A DNA stretch of 13,939 nucleotides from 2-02-FULL-48-14 sp964356195 (GCA_964356195.1 CAYHGP010000023.1:1-13939); one strand, 5' to 3'. Counted from the first letter of the stretch, positions 1 through 7,245 are shown. The notes: generated from the letters alone by a model not told the origin. A program made the numbers and translations.

Positions 1-749
1 GTCAACACTTCGTGTCCGTTCTTTGTGATCAATAAAGTGTGTTCGTGTTGGATGGCAATGGAGCCGTCTTCGGTGATGATGGTCCAGTTGTCGTCGAGGG
101 TTTCAATGTCGGGGCGGCCCATACAAATGATGGGTTCGATGGCAATGCACATTCCTGCCAAGAGTTCGTCGCCTTCACCAGCTTTGCCGTAGTTGAGAAT
201 GTAGGGTGGTTCATGCAAGGTGTAACCGATGCCGTGACCGGTTAGTTCTTCAATCACACTGAAGCCGGCATCTTCTACTACGGTTTGAATGGCGTGACCA
301 ATGTCGCCCACATGGTTTCCCGCTTTGGCTTGAGCCACGCCGGCCCACAGTGCTTTGATGCAGGTGTCCACTAAACGTTGAGCTTCGGGTGCGGTTTCAT
401 TTCCCACCACCACGGCAATGGCCGAATCGGAATTCATTTGGTCGTAAAGCACTCCGCAATCGATGGAAAGAATGTCTCCTTTTTGGAGGGGGATTTTATT
501 CGGGATCGTGTGGACCACTTCGTCGTTCACGGAGGTACACAAAATATTTGGGTAGCCCTTGTAACCTTTGAAGCCCGGTTGGACTTGGTATTTTTTGAAG
601 AGTTCCTCCGCTTTGATTTCCAGGTCCATGGTGCTCATGCCCGGTTCCAAATACTTCTCGAGTTCGGCTAAAATGAGAGCCAGAAATTTGCAGGATTGAC
701 GCATGGCCTGAATTTCGCGCTCGGTTTTTATGCTGCCTTTTCCACGCAT
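1..749 (-). CDS. map: Type I methionine aminopeptidase, 3' end cut by window edge
   Basis: Removes the initiator methionine from nascent proteins in the cytosol. My translation gives 249 complete codons from ATG 749; the frame is open to position 1 and ends at GHEVL, where the family normally has only a few residues left, so nearly the whole protein is visible. The five metal ligands are present: D97 (SIDCG), D108 (NSDSA), H172 (GHGIG), E205 (IAIEP) and E236 (QHEHT), with the substrate-site histidine H80 (DEVVH). The peptide starts MRGKGSIKTEREIQAMRQ; the usual family start is close to the IKTEREI segment, so the first six residues are a minor extension. ATG 749 overlaps the adk end by 22 nt, which suggests translational coupling. 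The adk-map order is typical of spc-type operons. No Shine-Dalgarno is seen. Confidence 0.96.
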   Translation of the reverse strand, partial: MRGKGSIKTEREIQAMRQSCKFLALILAELEKYLEPGMSTMDLEIKAEELFKKYQVQPGFKGYKGYPNILCTSVNDEVVHTIPNKIPLQKGDILSIDCGVLYDQMNSDSAIAVVVGNETAPEAQRLVDTCIKALWAGVAQAKAGNHVGDIGHAIQTVVEDAGFSVIEELTGHGIGYTLHEPPYILNYGKAGEGDELLAGMCIAIEPIICMGRPDIETLDDNWTIITEDGSIAIQHEHTLLITKNGHEVL

Positions 750-1384
750 GGGAACTGGGGTTTAAGAACTTCCATAATGTCCTTTGTAACCCCTTCAATA
801 GATTGTTCGCCTTTTACAATGAGCATCTTATTTTGAGTTTTGTAGGCCTCAATCACGGGAACTGTTTTTTGAATAAAGGTATCGATGCGAACGCGGATCG
901 CATCAGGGGTGTCGTCTTGGCGCGTGACTAAAGTGCTGCCGTCATGTTCACAAGTTTCTTTGGCGTAGGTCGCCGGATAAATGGTTTTACAGGAAGGGCA
1001 CATACGGCGTGTGGTGAGGCGTTTCAAAGCCTCCGCTTCCGTGAGTTCAATGAGCAAACCCATGAAAGAGCGGCCTTCTTTTTGCATGAGTTCATCGAAG
1101 AGTTTTTGTTGATCGTCGCTGCGCGGAATCCCGTCAAAAAGAGCGCTGGCTCCGGCAGGGAGCTGATGTAAAAAATCCGCGATGATTTCCATCACTACTT
1201 CAGTGGGGACTAAATTTCCCGCTTCAATAATAGATTTAATTTTGCGGGCGAGCTCACTGTCTTCGGTGGATAAACGACGAAGCTCCGCTCCGGTTTCGAA
1301 TATGGTAAGTCCGCAGTGCTCGGCAATGAGTTTGCTTTGCGTACCTTTGCCGGAACCCTGCATTCCAAATAAAACGAGGTCCAT
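728..1384 (-). CDS. adk: Adenylate kinase with zinc-type LID
   Basis: Catalyses ATP + AMP = 2 ADP in the cytosol. The 218-aa protein is the long-LID form. The P-loop GMQGSGKGT is at residues 7-15 and the conserved DGIPRS at 84-89 (usually DGFPRT). The LID carries a zinc site of the Bacillus type: C129, C132, C145 and D148 (CPSC then CEHD). R126/R127 precede the LID and RQDD follows it. The AMP-binding segment reads FETGAELRR (29-37) where most members have a STGDMLR-like stretch, so it is somewhat divergent. ATG 1384 lies 25 nt after the secY stop, behind a small hairpin, with ACTAAAAT before the start and no Shine-Dalgarno. The stop overlaps the start of map. Confidence 0.97.
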   Translation of the reverse strand: MDLVLFGMQGSGKGTQSKLIAEHCGLTIFETGAELRRLSTEDSELARKIKSIIEAGNLVPTEVVMEIIADFLHQLPAGASALFDGIPRSDDQQKLFDELMQKEGRSFMGLLIELTEAEALKRLTTRRMCPSCKTIYPATYAKETCEHDGSTLVTRQDDTPDAIRVRIDTFIQKTVPVIEAYKTQNKMLIVKGEQSIEGVTKDIMEVLKPQFPCVEKAA

Positions 1385-1393
1385 ATTTTAGTG

Positions 1394-1407
1394 GGCACCG
1401 ATGTGCC
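1394..1407 (-). promoter_or_regulatory. Intercistronic hairpin between secY and adk
   Basis: On the minus strand GGCAC-ATCG-GTGCC forms a perfect 5-bp stem with a 4-nt loop. It begins 2 nt after the secY TAA and ends 9 nt before the adk ATG. There is no U-tract, so it is not an intrinsic terminator. Its placement matches hairpins after rplP and rpsH. A role in processing, stability or reinitiation is inference. Confidence 0.5.
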
Positions 1408-1409
1408 TG

Positions 1410-2714
1410 TTAGCCTTTATAGAAACGTTCGTAGTGGTGTGTGAGCAATTGAGCGTTGATTTGACGAACCAAGTCGAGAACCACTCCCACCACGATGATG
1501 ATTCCTGCGCCGCTCACCACCGTAGGTACGGAAGTGACGTTGAGCTGGGAGAAAATCAATTGAAGGGCAATGGGAAGTACGGCTACGAGGGCAATCATGG
1601 ATCCTCCGAAGAGATTTAAACGGTTCGATACTTTGGCAAGATATTCGGAAGTTTCTTTCCCGGGACGAAGACCTGCCACGAAGCCTCCGCGCTTTTGAAT
1701 GTTGTCTGCTACTTGTTCAGGGTTGAATACGATACTCACGTAGAAGTACGTGAAAGCGATGACCAAGAAGAAGTAGACAATGACGTAGGTCCAGCTTTGA
1801 GAAGTGAATTGAGTGGTGGCAAAGCGTCCGATGGCTTTTACCCATTCAGAGTCCGCATAGAGCAGGAACTGACCGATGATGGAAGGGAAAGTCACAAGAG
1901 AAACTGCGAAGATGATGGGCACCATTCCGGCCTGATTCACACGAAGAGGAAGGAAAGACTGCTCTGCTTTTGCGCGTCCACGTTGTCCTGCATAGGTGAT
2001 GGGAATGCGACGTTGACCTTCGGTAAAGAGAACGACTACGAGAGTGAAAAGCAAAGAGAACAAAAGGATGCCCACCAAAGGCAACAAACGTTCAGGTTCC
2101 GCTTCAGCGAGCTTCAATGTGGGACCGATGATGTTTGGTATAGCAGCAATAATCCCCGCAAAAATAAGTACGGAAGTTCCATTTCCAATTCCTTTTTCGG
2201 TCATCACTTCACCGAGCCACATGAGGACAAGAGTTCCTGCGGACACCACCACCATGATTGGAAGGATGACCATAGGATCACTAAGGTTTTCGATGATAGG
2301 TACTTGTGACTGCGTGTTCAAAAGGGTGATCATTCCATAGGATTGCAGGAAGGCGAGAGGGAAAGTGATGTAGCGCGTCCAACGGTTCAGGCGACGTCGT
2401 CCCTGTTCTCCTTCTTTTGAAATTTCCTCCATGCGAGGAATAATCACGGTCAAAAGTTGAATGATGATGGAAGCGTTGATGTACGGCGAAAGCCCCATCA
2501 ATACAATGGAGAAGTTATCGCTGCTTCCTCCGGTGAGGAGGCTGAAAGCACCTAGAAGGGCATTTTTGTCGAACACAAACTTCAGAGCTTCAAGGTTCAC
2601 TCCAGGAATGGTGATGTGCGTCATGAGACGGTAAACCACAAGAATTCCCAATGTGAAAAGAATCTTTTTTCGAAGGTCCTTAGAGTGCCAAATTTGTTGT
2701 AAAACTTTAAACAC
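1410..2714 (-). CDS. secY: Preprotein translocase channel subunit SecY
   Basis: Forms the membrane pore for secreted and membrane proteins with SecE and SecG, and docks SecA or the ribosome. The 434-aa length is normal. The N-terminal helix reads SKDLRKKILFTL, and about ten hydrophobic membrane segments follow (roughly 17-37, 66-90, 114-133, 148-169, 180-197, 210-230, 261-284, 308-330, 368-388, 397-417). The conserved GEVMTEKGIGNG loop is at 168-179, and the cytosolic loop KRGGFVAGLRPGKET, important for SecA and ribosome contact, is at 341-355. The start codon is GTG (2714), 9 nt after the rplO stop. An AAGGAG stretch lies about 18 nt upstream of it, too far for a classical ribosome binding site. 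The gene follows rplO, as in most bacteria. Confidence 0.98.
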   Translation of the reverse strand: MFKVLQQIWHSKDLRKKILFTLGILVVYRLMTHITIPGVNLEALKFVFDKNALLGAFSLLTGGSSDNFSIVLMGLSPYINASIIIQLLTVIIPRMEEISKEGEQGRRRLNRWTRYITFPLAFLQSYGMITLLNTQSQVPIIENLSDPMVILPIMVVVSAGTLVLMWLGEVMTEKGIGNGTSVLIFAGIIAAIPNIIGPTLKLAEAEPERLLPLVGILLFSLLFTLVVVLFTEGQRRIPITYAGQRGRAKAEQSFLPLRVNQAGMVPIIFAVSLVTFPSIIGQFLLYADSEWVKAIGRFATTQFTSQSWTYVIVYFFLVIAFTYFYVSIVFNPEQVADNIQKRGGFVAGLRPGKETSEYLAKVSNRLNLFGGSMIALVAVLPIALQLIFSQLNVTSVPTVVSGAGIIIVVGVVLDLVRQINAQLLTHHYERFYKG

Positions 2715-2723
2715 GTGAAGGGG

Positions 2724-3212
2724 TTATTTAGACTCCTTTTTGACTTTCGCTACCTTGACGCGCGCTTTGGGGAGGCTTTCAATAAGTTTCAGTTCTGCGC
2801 CTGCCTTCTCTACTTTCTTTTTGGCTTCTTCAGAGGCGGCGTTCAAGGTGATCTTGAGCTTAGCTTTGAGTTCTCCGGTTCCCAGTAATTTAATTTTTCC
2901 TCTGCGGGTCACAATGCGCTTAGCCATGAGTGTTTTTGCATCTACGGTGTCTCCATCAGAGAAAACATCGAGTTGTTCCAAATTCACGGTTTGATAAATC
3001 TCTTTTGTGAAGTTCTTGAACCCTTTCAATTTTGGCATACGGCGAATGAGAGGAGTTTGTCCTCCTTCGAAAGCAGCACGAGACTTAGCTCCTGTTCTAG
3101 CGCCGGCTCCTTTGACTCCACGTCCTGAGAAGTTACCACCGGATTGTCCTCGACCGCGACGGATCTTGGATTTGGTGCTTCCAGCGTAAGGTTTAATAGT
3201 ATTTTGCTTCAT
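2724..3212 (-). CDS. rplO: Large ribosomal subunit protein uL15
   Basis: Component of the 50S subunit that assembles late on 23S rRNA. The 162-aa protein has the basic, glycine-rich N-terminal arm typical of L15 (RRGRGQSGGNFSGRGVKGAG, residues 19-38) and a C-terminal globular domain starting near GKIKLLGTGELKAKL (105-119). It ends in a lysine-rich tail (KVAKVKKESK). Its ATG lies only 2 nt after the rpsE stop. In most bacteria rpmD (uL30) lies between rpsE and rplO, and here there is no room for it. No Shine-Dalgarno is seen; the start is preceded by GAATAATT. Confidence 0.97.
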   Translation of the reverse strand: MKQNTIKPYAGSTKSKIRRGRGQSGGNFSGRGVKGAGARTGAKSRAAFEGGQTPLIRRMPKLKGFKNFTKEIYQTVNLEQLDVFSDGDTVDAKTLMAKRIVTRRGKIKLLGTGELKAKLKITLNAASEEAKKKVEKAGAELKLIESLPKARVKVAKVKKESK

Positions 3213-3214
3213 AA

Positions 3215-3862
3215 TTATTCAGGTTTAGATTCGGTCTTTTTTGGGTGATCGGTTTTGGTGAGCAAACGTTTGTCGGCGTTTACCATTTCTTTTGCCTCGC
3301 TCTTTGACATGGTCTTCACTTCAGGAGCGCTTCGGCCTTCTTCATCTTTGATAGCCGCCTTCTTCGATTTATCAGAATCCGTTTCCATGTTAGGACGTTC
3401 TCGAAGCATGGTGAGGGCCTGGTAAGTCGCTTTTGCGGTGTTGATTTTGTTGGTGGATCCCAAAGACTTGGAAAGTACATTGTGTACTCCGGCAAGCTCT
3501 AAGATTTGACGAACGGCTCCTCCTGCAATCATTCCGGTTCCCACGCTCGCCGGCTTCATCAGAACGATGGAAGCTTTGAACTTGGTTTGAATGATGTGGG
3601 GGATGGTTCCGTTGTACAAAGGAATTTTAATGAGACGCTTCTTAGCCTTGGAAACTGCCTTTAGAATAGCCTGTTGAACTTCCGCAGCCTTTCCAATACC
3701 ATAACCTACCGTTCCTTTTTTATCTCCAATCACAACGGTGGCACGGAAACGCATACGGCGTCCTCCTTTAACCACACGAGTTACACGAGCGACTTGCACA
3801 ACTTGCTCCTCAAACTCTTTAACTTCTTTGTTGAACGGTTTTTTTCCTCCAGGTCTTTGCAT
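3215..3862 (-). CDS. rpsE: Small ribosomal subunit protein uS5, long C-terminal tail
   Basis: 30S protein that shapes the mRNA entry region and supports decoding fidelity. The N-terminal S5 double-stranded RNA-binding-like domain spans about residues 18-85 (VTRVVKGGRRMRFRATVVIG; GTVGYGIGKAAEV), and the C-terminal domain about 95-155 (MKPASVGTGMIAGGAVRQIL, TYQALTMLRERP). The protein is 215 aa, against about 165 in typical bacteria. The excess is a charged, low-complexity tail (about 158-215, rich in Lys, Asp, Glu and Ser) that looks disordered. The tail is in frame up to a TAA and is not a fusion to any domain I recognise. The gene follows rplR by 18 nt. Confidence 0.97.
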   Translation of the reverse strand: MQRPGGKKPFNKEVKEFEEQVVQVARVTRVVKGGRRMRFRATVVIGDKKGTVGYGIGKAAEVQQAILKAVSKAKKRLIKIPLYNGTIPHIIQTKFKASIVLMKPASVGTGMIAGGAVRQILELAGVHNVLSKSLGSTNKINTAKATYQALTMLRERPNMETDSDKSKKAAIKDEEGRSAPEVKTMSKSEAKEMVNADKRLLTKTDHPKKTESKPE

Positions 3863-3880
3863 AATAGTTTAAATAATGAT

Positions 3881-4231
3881 TTAGAACTTAAGGCCGGCTT
3901 CACGTGCGCCTTCGGCAACTGCCTTAACGCGACCATGATACTTATATCCGTTTCGATCGAAGACGCAAGCAGAAACACCGGCTTTTATAGCCTTTTCTCC
4001 AAGTTCCTTCCCGATTTCAGAGGCTCGTTCGAGTTTCGTTCCCTTCGTTGCTTTCATATCATGAGCGGAAGCTACAATTTTGCGGCTTACATCGTCCACA
4101 AGTTGTGCATAAGTGAAACGAAGGCTTCGAGTCACCACAAGACGTGGACATTCTGCAGTACCGCTGACGCGTGCGCGAATACGAATGTGTCGTCGTGCTT
4201 TGTGTTCGGATTTGGTCTTAGGTTTGTTCAT
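3881..4231 (-). CDS. rplR: Large ribosomal subunit protein uL18
   Basis: Binds 5S rRNA together with uL5 and helps place it in the 50S central protuberance. Length (116 aa) is normal. Basic N-terminal segment KARRHIRIRARVSGTAECPR (11-30), then the core (RLVVTRSLRFTYAQLVDD, SACVFDRNGYKYHGRVKAVA) and the typical ending GAREAGLKF. Lies between rplF and rpsE as expected. The ATG follows the rplF stop by 24 nt; the leader holds ACTCAAACT and no Shine-Dalgarno. Confidence 0.97.
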   Translation of the reverse strand: MNKPKTKSEHKARRHIRIRARVSGTAECPRLVVTRSLRFTYAQLVDDVSRKIVASAHDMKATKGTKLERASEIGKELGEKAIKAGVSACVFDRNGYKYHGRVKAVAEGAREAGLKF

Positions 4232-4255
4232 AAAAGTTTATAGTTTGAGTGAGGA

Positions 4256-4813
4256 TTAAGCCGCGGCTTTAGAAGCAGCTTTACCGGCCTTACGTCGGAC
4301 ATGTTCGTCGGAGTAACGGATTCCTTTTCCTTTATAAGGTTCAGGTTTTCGGAATTCACGGATTTCTGCGGCTACTTGTCCCACGAGTTGCTTGTCGATT
4401 CCAGATACATAGAGGATGTTTTTCTTCTCGTCATCCACTTTCAAGGTGATTCCGGCTGCAATTGCGTAGTCGATAGGGTGAGAGTAACCGAGGTTGAGTA
4501 CGAGCTTGCTGCCCTGTACTGCCACCTTGTAACCCACTCCATTGATTTCAAGTGTTTTTGAGAATCCTTTGGTCACTCCTATAACCATATTTTGAATGAG
4601 CGTGCGAGTGAGTCCATGAAGAGATTGTTTTACTTTCTCTTCGCTGTCTCGAGTCACCACCACTTCTGTTTCCTTTACGGTTACCGTGATGAGAGGGCTA
4701 GGAGTGAACTTGAGTTCTCCCTTAGGACCTTTTACTACGAGCATTCCGTCGGAGTTTTGAGTAACTGTTACGCCTGTAGGGATGACAACCGGATTTTTAC
4801 CTATTCTAGACAT
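4256..4813 (-). CDS. rplF: Large ribosomal subunit protein uL6
   Basis: 50S protein next to the GTPase-associated region and the sarcin-ricin loop. It is 185 aa with the two repeated L6 domains. The family signature PEPYKGKGI is at 157-165, followed by the basic helix RRKAGKAASKAAA. N-terminus MSRIGKNPVVIPTGVTV is canonical, supporting ATG 4813. The 42-nt gap after rpsH contains a compact hairpin, then ACTAAATACATTAT before the start, with no Shine-Dalgarno. Confidence 0.97.
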   Translation of the reverse strand: MSRIGKNPVVIPTGVTVTQNSDGMLVVKGPKGELKFTPSPLITVTVKETEVVVTRDSEEKVKQSLHGLTRTLIQNMVIGVTKGFSKTLEINGVGYKVAVQGSKLVLNLGYSHPIDYAIAAGITLKVDDEKKNILYVSGIDKQLVGQVAAEIREFRKPEPYKGKGIRYSDEHVRRKAGKAASKAAA

Positions 4814-4838
4814 ATAATGTATTTAGTTTAAGGGGAGA

Positions 4839-4853
4839 CTCGGCTCCGCCGAG
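4839..4853 (-). promoter_or_regulatory. Intercistronic hairpin between rpsH and rplF
   Basis: On the minus strand CTCGGC-GGA-GCCGAG is a perfect 6-bp, GC-rich stem with a 3-nt loop. It starts 2 nt after the rpsH TAA and ends 25 nt before the rplF ATG. The following bases (TCTCCCCTTAAAC) are not a U-tract, so termination is unlikely. It matches the placement of the hairpins after secY and rplP. Confidence 0.5.
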
Positions 4854-4855
4854 GA

Positions 4856-5242
4856 TTAATAGATTTCACACAAGTATTCTCCACCAAGCTTCTGCTTACG
4901 AGCATCGTCACCGCTCATCACTCCTTTGGGAGTTGAGAGAATGGCGAGTCCCATTCCGCTGAGTACGCGAGGAATTTGAGTGGTCTTCACGTAAATGCGT
5001 TGACCGGGTTTACTCATGGACTTCAAGTGCAAATCTTGACGATTTTCTGGAAGTTCAACGAGAAGTTCCTTCGTTACACCATCTCCTACCTTTTGAAAGG
5101 ACATGATGTATCCCTTGGTCTTGAGAACGCCACAGATGGCATCCTTCATCTTCGAGTAGGGAATGTGTACGAGCGTTTTGCGAGCACGTGCAGCATTTCG
5201 GAGACGGGTGAGAAGATCGGCTATGGGGTCGGTTACTGGCAT
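4856..5242 (-). CDS. rpsH: Small ribosomal subunit protein uS8
   Basis: Primary 16S rRNA-binding protein of the 30S platform; in Escherichia coli it also represses the spc operon by binding its mRNA. 128 aa, normal length. N-terminus PVTDPIADLLTRLRNA and the C-terminal RNA-binding signature LSTPKGVMSGDDARKQ, then GGEYLCEIY, are typical (most members read STSKG where this has STPKG). It lies 43 nt after rpsN; that gap is pyrimidine-rich, then contains repeated ACTAA motifs, with ACTCAA directly before the ATG. I see no candidate S8 operator in the window that I can defend. Confidence 0.97.
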   Translation of the reverse strand: MPVTDPIADLLTRLRNAARARKTLVHIPYSKMKDAICGVLKTKGYIMSFQKVGDGVTKELLVELPENRQDLHLKSMSKPGQRIYVKTTQIPRVLSGMGLAILSTPKGVMSGDDARKQKLGGEYLCEIY

Positions 5243-5285
5243 TTGAGTGTTATTACTTAGTTAGTTTAGTGAGAGAGAAAGAGGT

Positions 5286-5516
5286 TTACCATGAGGACTT
5301 TTTGATTCCCATGAGGGCTCCTTTGCGAGCCAATTCTCGGAAGCAAATACGGCAGAGGTCGAAGCGGCGAATGTACCCGTGAACACGACCACATTTGTGG
5401 CAACGGTTGTACATTTTTACCGCTTGTCCCGGTTTGGGTTTGAGTCCCAAAGAGAGGCGATGACGTACAGCTTCGCGTCGGTAAGCAGCTTTGTTGATTA
5501 AAGAGGTTTTAGCCAT
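5286..5516 (-). CDS. rpsN: Small ribosomal subunit protein uS14, zinc-binding form with insertion
   Basis: Protein of the 30S head. The four zinc-ligand cysteines are C39, C42, C55 and C58 (CHKCG and CRICF), and the ending ALMGIKKSSW is the standard type Z C-terminus. Type Z proteins are normally about 61 aa; this one is 76 aa because about 15 basic residues (around 11-33: YRREAVRHRLSLGLKPKPGQ and neighbours) are added between the MAKTSLINKA start and the zinc domain. This gives something intermediate between the short zinc form and the long zinc-free form. The ATG lies 2 nt after the rplE stop, and the start MAKTS fits the family. Confidence 0.96.
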   Translation of the reverse strand: MAKTSLINKAAYRREAVRHRLSLGLKPKPGQAVKMYNRCHKCGRVHGYIRRFDLCRICFRELARKGALMGIKKSSW

Positions 5517-5518
5517 GT

Positions 5519-6097
5519 TTACTTTTTAGATTTAGGAGCTTTGACTTCCTTCGGCAGATCGCGGAAGGGGAAACCAAGGGCTTTCAAAAGCAGGTAGGCA
5601 CCTTTGTTGTCTTTAGCGGTGGTGCACACCGTCACTTGAAGGCCATGGGTTCGTGTAAGCTTATCTTGGTTCACTTCAGGGAAAATCGTACAGTCTTCGA
5701 GTCCGATGTTGAAGTTTCCTTGACCATCGAATCCACGAGCGCTGATTCCACGGAAATCACGAACACGGGGGAGAGCAATGTTCACAAGACGTCCGACGAA
5801 GTCGTACATACGATCTCCTCGGAGAGTGCTGTGAAGACCTACAGGAAGTCCGGCACGAAGCTTGAAGTTTGAGATGGCTTTCTTTGCCTTTCGAAGCACA
5901 GGCTTCTGTCCTGTGATTTCAGCGATGCTGTTTTCAATGAAGGCAAAATCCTTATTTCCACCGGTAACCATGCTTCCAATTCCTACGTTCACCGTGACTT
6001 TCGTGAGCTTAGGAATGGCATTCGGGTTAGTAGCTCCCATTTCCTTGATGAGGTGAGGGATTACTTCTTTCGTGTATTTGTCTTGTAAGTAGGTCAT
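5519..6097 (-). CDS. rplE: Large ribosomal subunit protein uL5
   Basis: Central protuberance protein that binds 5S rRNA with uL18 and contacts P-site tRNA. 192 aa, slightly longer than the usual 179 because of a basic tail (PKEVKAPKSKK). The characteristic segments PKLTKVTVNVGIG, KLRAGLPVGLHSTLRGDRMY and PRVRDFRGISARGFDGQGNF are all present, as is IFPEV. The ATG is 4 nt after the rplX stop. No Shine-Dalgarno is seen. Confidence 0.97.
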   Translation of the reverse strand: MTYLQDKYTKEVIPHLIKEMGATNPNAIPKLTKVTVNVGIGSMVTGGNKDFAFIENSIAEITGQKPVLRKAKKAISNFKLRAGLPVGLHSTLRGDRMYDFVGRLVNIALPRVRDFRGISARGFDGQGNFNIGLEDCTIFPEVNQDKLTRTHGLQVTVCTTAKDNKGAYLLLKALGFPFRDLPKEVKAPKSKK

Positions 6098-6101
6098 GTC
6101 T

Positions 6102-6407
6102 TTAAATTATGGTTTTACTTTTTTTGGCGACGCGTTCTTTCTTTCCTTCTTTTGTCATGCTGTATCCGATGCGAGTTCCTTTCTTGGTTTTAGGATCGAC
6201 AACCATTACATTGGAAGAGTGAAGGGGAGCCTCGAAAGTGATTTTTTCACCGGCACGGGTCTTAGTCTTTTTGACGTGCTTGACCACTTTATTGATCCCT
6301 TCCACAACCACGCGGCTGCTCTTTCTCACGATTCGGAGGACTTTACCGGTTTTATTCCGGTCTTTTCCTGCGATCACAACGACAATGTCTCCGGTCTTGA
6401 TTTTCAT
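6102..6407 (-). CDS. rplX: Large ribosomal subunit protein uL24
   Basis: Early assembly protein of the 50S subunit that sits near the peptide exit. The 101-aa protein begins with a KOW-type motif (MKIKTGDIVVVIAGKDRNKT, residues 1-20) followed by GKVLRIVRKSSRVVVEGINK, the standard L24 fold. The C-terminal part carries DPKTKKGTRIGY, then a lysine-rich tail. It lies 2 nt after the rplN stop, in the usual order rplN-rplX-rplE. Start context is TATTATAATT before the ATG. Confidence 0.96.
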   Translation of the reverse strand: MKIKTGDIVVVIAGKDRNKTGKVLRIVRKSSRVVVEGINKVVKHVKKTKTRAGEKITFEAPLHSSNVMVVDPKTKKGTRIGYSMTKEGKKERVAKKSKTII

Positions 6408-6409
6408 AA

Positions 6410-6778
6410 TTATAATACTTCAGGAGCTAAAGAAATGATTTTCTGGAATCCACGTTCACGCAGTTCGCGAGCTACCGGTCCAAAGACACGAGTTCCTTTT
6501 GGTACTCCGAGTTTGTCGATGATTACGACAGCGTTTTCATCGAAGCGAACATAGGATCCATCTTTGCGTTTCGTGTTCTTGTTGGTGCGTACAATCACTG
6601 CTCGTTGTACCGTCTTTTGCTTCACAGCTCCCTTAGGAGAGGCCTTCTTCACAGAGACAATGATTTCATCTCCAATGTAGGCATAGCGACGCTTTGAGCT
6701 TCCGAGCACCTTGATGCACATGACCTCTTTAGCTCCACTGTTATCGGCGACTTGTAGTACGGTTTGATTCTGAATCAT
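6410..6778 (-). CDS. rplN: Large ribosomal subunit protein uL14
   Basis: 50S protein at the subunit interface that contacts 16S rRNA and is a landing site for RsfS. 122 aa, the standard length, and highly conserved: MIQNQTVLQVADNSGAKEVM, GDEIIVSVKKASPKG, DGSYVRFDENAVVII and the ending RELRERGFQKIISLAPEVL. The ATG is 3 nt after the rpsQ stop; the rpsQ end supplies ACTCAAAAATAATTT just before the start, nearly the same string that precedes rplP. Confidence 0.98.
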   Translation of the reverse strand: MIQNQTVLQVADNSGAKEVMCIKVLGSSKRRYAYIGDEIIVSVKKASPKGAVKQKTVQRAVIVRTNKNTKRKDGSYVRFDENAVVIIDKLGVPKGTRVFGPVARELRERGFQKIISLAPEVL

Positions 6779-6781
6779 AAA

Positions 6782-7033
6782 TTATTTTTGAGTGGTTTCC
6801 GTTTTTTCGGTTGGTGCTACGACAGTCCATCTCTTTAAACGAGAGAGGGGACGTGTTTCATAGATGGTTACCTTATCTCCAACCTTGAATTCATCTTTTT
6901 CATCATGAGCATGAAACTTTGACGACACCATAAAGCGTTTTTTGTACTTTGGGTGTTGTTTAGAGGTTTCCACTTTGACGACGATGGTTTTTGCGCCGGA
7001 CTTTGAGACGACGACGCCGTTTTTACTTCTCAT
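6782..7033 (-). CDS. rpsQ: Small ribosomal subunit protein uS17
   Basis: 16S rRNA-binding OB-fold protein needed early in 30S assembly. I place the start at ATG 7033, giving 83 aa (MRSKNGVVVSKSGAKTIVVK...), because the S17 homology begins there. A longer frame from 7072 would add 13 unrelated residues inside rpmC. Family segments: KTIVVKVE, KRFMVSSKFHAHDE, KVGDKVTIYETRPLSRLKRW. It ends in a short Thr/Lys tail. The chosen ATG overlaps the rpmC stop by 11 nt, so the two genes are probably translationally coupled. Confidence 0.95.
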   Translation of the reverse strand: MRSKNGVVVSKSGAKTIVVKVETSKQHPKYKKRFMVSSKFHAHDEKDEFKVGDKVTIYETRPLSRLKRWTVVAPTEKTETTQK

Positions 7034-7238
7034 CTTGAACGGGTTGGTTATTAAGAGTTTGAATACGTGCAATCTGTTTCTTCGATAGGTTCATCAGGTG
7101 ATTCTGCTTTTCCTTGCCGGTGCGAACGTTGAGCGTGAGCTGAGCAACCGCTTCAAGCATGCCTTGCATGAGTTTCATGCGGTCTTTCAAGCTCATCTTT
7201 CGAAGTTCCTCGGTAGTGTAGGTTTTAGTATCGCTCAT
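7023..7238 (-). CDS. rpmC: Large ribosomal subunit protein uL29 (divergent)
   Basis: Small 50S protein beside the exit tunnel, part of the docking site for trigger factor and SRP. It is 71 aa and predicted to be a helical hairpin, with YTTEELRKMSLKDRMKLMQG as first helix and NLSKKQIARIQTLNN as second. The central motif that usually reads like NLRFQ is weak here (AVAQLTLNVRTG). The call therefore rests on its position between rplP and rpsQ, its size and the KKQIARIQT segment. The ATG lies 7 nt after a GGGC-GTTA-GCCC hairpin and no Shine-Dalgarno is seen. Confidence 0.9.
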   Translation of the reverse strand: MSDTKTYTTEELRKMSLKDRMKLMQGMLEAVAQLTLNVRTGKEKQNHLMNLSKKQIARIQTLNNQPVQDEK

Positions 7239-7245
7239 AGTAGTG

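Noticed and set aside
1695..2309. Long plus-strand open frame (204 aa) opposite secY
   Set aside because: It is the antisense shadow of a complete, highly conserved secY and its translation is charged, low-complexity and unlike any family.
3674..4243. Plus-strand open frame (189 aa) opposite rpsE and rplR
   Set aside because: It runs across two well-supported minus-strand genes and their gap; no independent start signals or recognisable domain.
7034..7072. Longer rpsQ start at 7072
   Set aside because: It would add 13 residues (MHVFKLLITNPFK) that lie wholly inside rpmC and do not resemble S17; ATG 7033 begins at the family start.
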